Assembly: GCF_030540835.1 (NCBI RefSeq)
Contig: NZ_JAUOEK010000142.1
Span: 117,456 to 181,455 of the forward strand
Origin: Flavivirga aquimarina
GTDB taxonomy: Bacteria > Bacteroidota > Bacteroidia > Flavobacteriales > Flavobacteriaceae
Direction of reading: 5' to 3'
DNA: 64,000 nucleotides
Below the pieces are notes generated by a model, which was given only the letters and a program-made list of their open reading frames with translations, made no database searches and had not been told where the DNA came from. This document shows positions 63,276 through 64,000 of the stretch, piece after piece (the first letter of the stretch is position 1; every line of letters starts with the position of its first letter). A program made the translations under genes and the position numbers.

Positions 63276-63619
63276 AAGGTTAGAGTGGTTTTAAATTTTA
63301 TAAATATATTAGAATAGCAATTTCGTTAAAAAAAGTCAATTTTGAAAGCAAACAATTGTTTACTTTTTACATTCTTTTCCTATCTAACAACAAACAGGTT
63401 CAAGGAAATAACAATTAAATAGAACTCTTAAATTAAACTTTAAAAATGATTTTTAAATTAATCCTGCTACTAATTATGAGTCTTATATATTTTTAAAATG
63501 TTACATTATTTTATTGAAAGAATATTCTTTCTCTATGTTGTGTTTTTTTACTAAATTGTACAATTAATTAATTGTATTATATTTGATTATAGATTAATCC
63601 AACTCCATAGACTAAAATT
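63276..63619. other. 344-bp intergenic region upstream of the coiled-coil gene
   Basis: This gap lies between the divergent coiled-coil gene and the 73-residue gene. Apart from the promoter at 63556-63585, I see only AT-rich sequence with short homopolymers and no convincing frame. Confidence 0.45.
63556..63585 (+). promoter_or_regulatory. Bacteroidetes-type promoter (TTG-N19-TATATTTG)
   Basis: TTG at 63556-63558 and TATATTTG at 63578-63585, 19 bp apart, match the Bacteroidetes consensus. They lie 35 bp before ATG 63620. Confidence 0.65.
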
Positions 63620-63841
63620 ATGTTACTTAAAACTAAGCTCTTAATAAGTCAATCTGACATTGTTACTATATTGATTATTGTCGTTATATTTTTTTCTGTT
63701 TTATTGATTCTTGGTGTAAGAAAATCACATAAACTAAAAAAAGAGAATGAGAGATTAAACAATATAGATACAAAAATATCTGATGAAGATGAGCAGGATT
63801 ATACAGATTTTACTGAGGGGCATATGTATGATAATAAATAA
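63620..63841 (+). CDS. Small single-span membrane protein
   Basis: This 73-residue protein has one membrane helix (about 14-34, IVTILIIVVIFFSVLLIL), a basic KSHKLKKENERL stretch on the cytoplasmic side and an acidic tail (KISDEDEQDYTDFTEGHMY). It has a good upstream promoter, so it is probably expressed. Function is unknown. Its terminator appears to have been cut by the element starting at about 63861. Confidence 0.65.
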   Translation: MLLKTKLLISQSDIVTILIIVVIFFSVLLILGVRKSHKLKKENERLNNIDTKISDEDEQDYTDFTEGHMYDNK

Positions 63842-63860
63842 AAAAGCCCGCTTTTCAGCG
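63841..63860 (+). terminator. Terminator left arm, apparently cut by an insertion
   Basis: AAAAAGCCCGCTTTTCAGCG is the A-run, left arm and loop of a common terminator whose right arm should read GGGCTTTTTT. The sequence instead changes at about 63861 to AGGCCACTGAAAAAGTC. Confidence 0.45.
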
Positions 63861-63900
63861 AGGCCACTGAAAAAGTCTATTAAGACTTAAATAGTAATGA

Positions 63901-63938
63901 AAAGGAGTAGAAATCGAAGATTTTCTACTCCTTTTTTT
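63901..63938 (+). terminator. Strong hairpin with T run near the putative element end
   Basis: AAAGGAGTAGAAA (63901-63913) pairs with TTTCTACTCCTTT (63922-63934), followed by further T. Inside an insertion-sequence end such a hairpin would block read-through into the transposase. Confidence 0.7.
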
Positions 63939-63972
63939 GTATCTTAAAAGAGTAAAAATATTCTTTTACCTA

Positions 63973-64000
63973 TGCTAGATCAACAACAAAAAGTTCAATT
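63973..64000 (+). CDS. Partial frame, possible transposase N-terminus
   Basis: Nine codons (MLDQQQKVQ) are visible before the window ends. The start resembles the MLxQQQKIQF start of IS1182-family transposases from Bacteroidetes by recall only. The 3' part lies beyond the window. Confidence 0.35.

Larger units (their letters stand above)
63861..64000 (+). mobile_element. Possible left end of an insertion sequence (IS1182-like)
   Basis: AGGCCACTGAAAAAGTC begins where the preceding terminator is interrupted. It is followed by a strong hairpin (AAAGGAGTAGAAA/TTTCTACTCCTTT, 63901-63934) and, at 63973, the start of a frame whose first residues MLDQQQKVQ resemble, by recall, IS1182-type transposases of Bacteroidetes. 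The element runs off the window, so the right end and target duplication cannot be seen. Confidence 0.4.

Noticed and set aside
1..64000. CRISPR arrays, tRNA or rRNA genes, prophage, SusC/SusD pairs
   Set aside because: I looked for regularly spaced repeats, tRNA-like cloverleaf segments and typical phage or SusD proteins and saw none. A short tRNA could still be missed by eye.

Overview
The window is AT-rich (about one third G+C by eye) and reads as a chromosome segment of a marine-type Bacteroidetes bacterium, most likely family Flavobacteriaceae. The evidence is: many promoters of the Bacteroidetes form TTG-N18/19-TAnnTTTG; A-rich leaders instead of clear Shine-Dalgarno sites; lipoprotein signals ending in SC; flavobacterial families (DUF3667, DUF4834, YfhO, OMP_b-brl_3 barrels); and an endonuclease III without its iron-sulfur cysteines. 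I saw no rRNA, tRNA, CRISPR array or phage.

Layout. 1-10 kb: housekeeping and repair genes. These are an M14 peptidase divergent from an XRE regulator with an unusual operator array between them, an MBL hydrolase, bcp, nth, an ECF sigma factor and uvrA. 10-13.5 kb: a frameshifted DUF3667 gene, then two secreted-protein genes that each carry a sigma-54-type promoter with identical spacing. 13.6-19.3 kb: a minus-strand surface-glycan set (flippase, GT4, YfhO). 19.4-28 kb: an outer-membrane protein, a GNAT enzyme, a pair of PLP enzymes that I interpret as sulfonolipid (capnine) synthesis, an S9 peptidase, a YbaB protein and threonine aldolase. 28-38.7 kb: an accessory glycan island with a CapK-like adenylating enzyme, three ATP-grasp ligases, an HTTM protein, an HAD phosphatase, two GT2 enzymes and a secreted lipoprotein. 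38.8-51.3 kb: prfB (expressed through a +1 programmed frameshift), two ArsC-like proteins, a TonB-type barrel protein, Prx6, fumC, a Crp/Fnr regulator, an arginase-family enzyme, a MarR-GNAT fusion and a lipocalin-like lipoprotein.

51.5-63.3 kb is a long minus-strand run that I consider the best candidate for a poorly described system. In transcription order it holds a 448-residue coiled-coil protein, an unknown 353-residue protein, a secreted M28 peptidase, an AAA+ ATPase, a NudK-like NUDIX enzyme, an RDD membrane protein, an unknown 411-residue protein and two membrane proteins. Several of these genes overlap or almost touch. The larger gaps hold small dispersed repeats, some ending exactly at stop codons. 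The window ends in what looks like the left end of an insertion sequence that has cut through a terminator.

Family names come from recognising motifs by eye. No database search was run, so close functional assignments (sulfonolipid synthesis, the glycan-decoration role of the ATP-grasp enzymes, the AAA system) are inferences.
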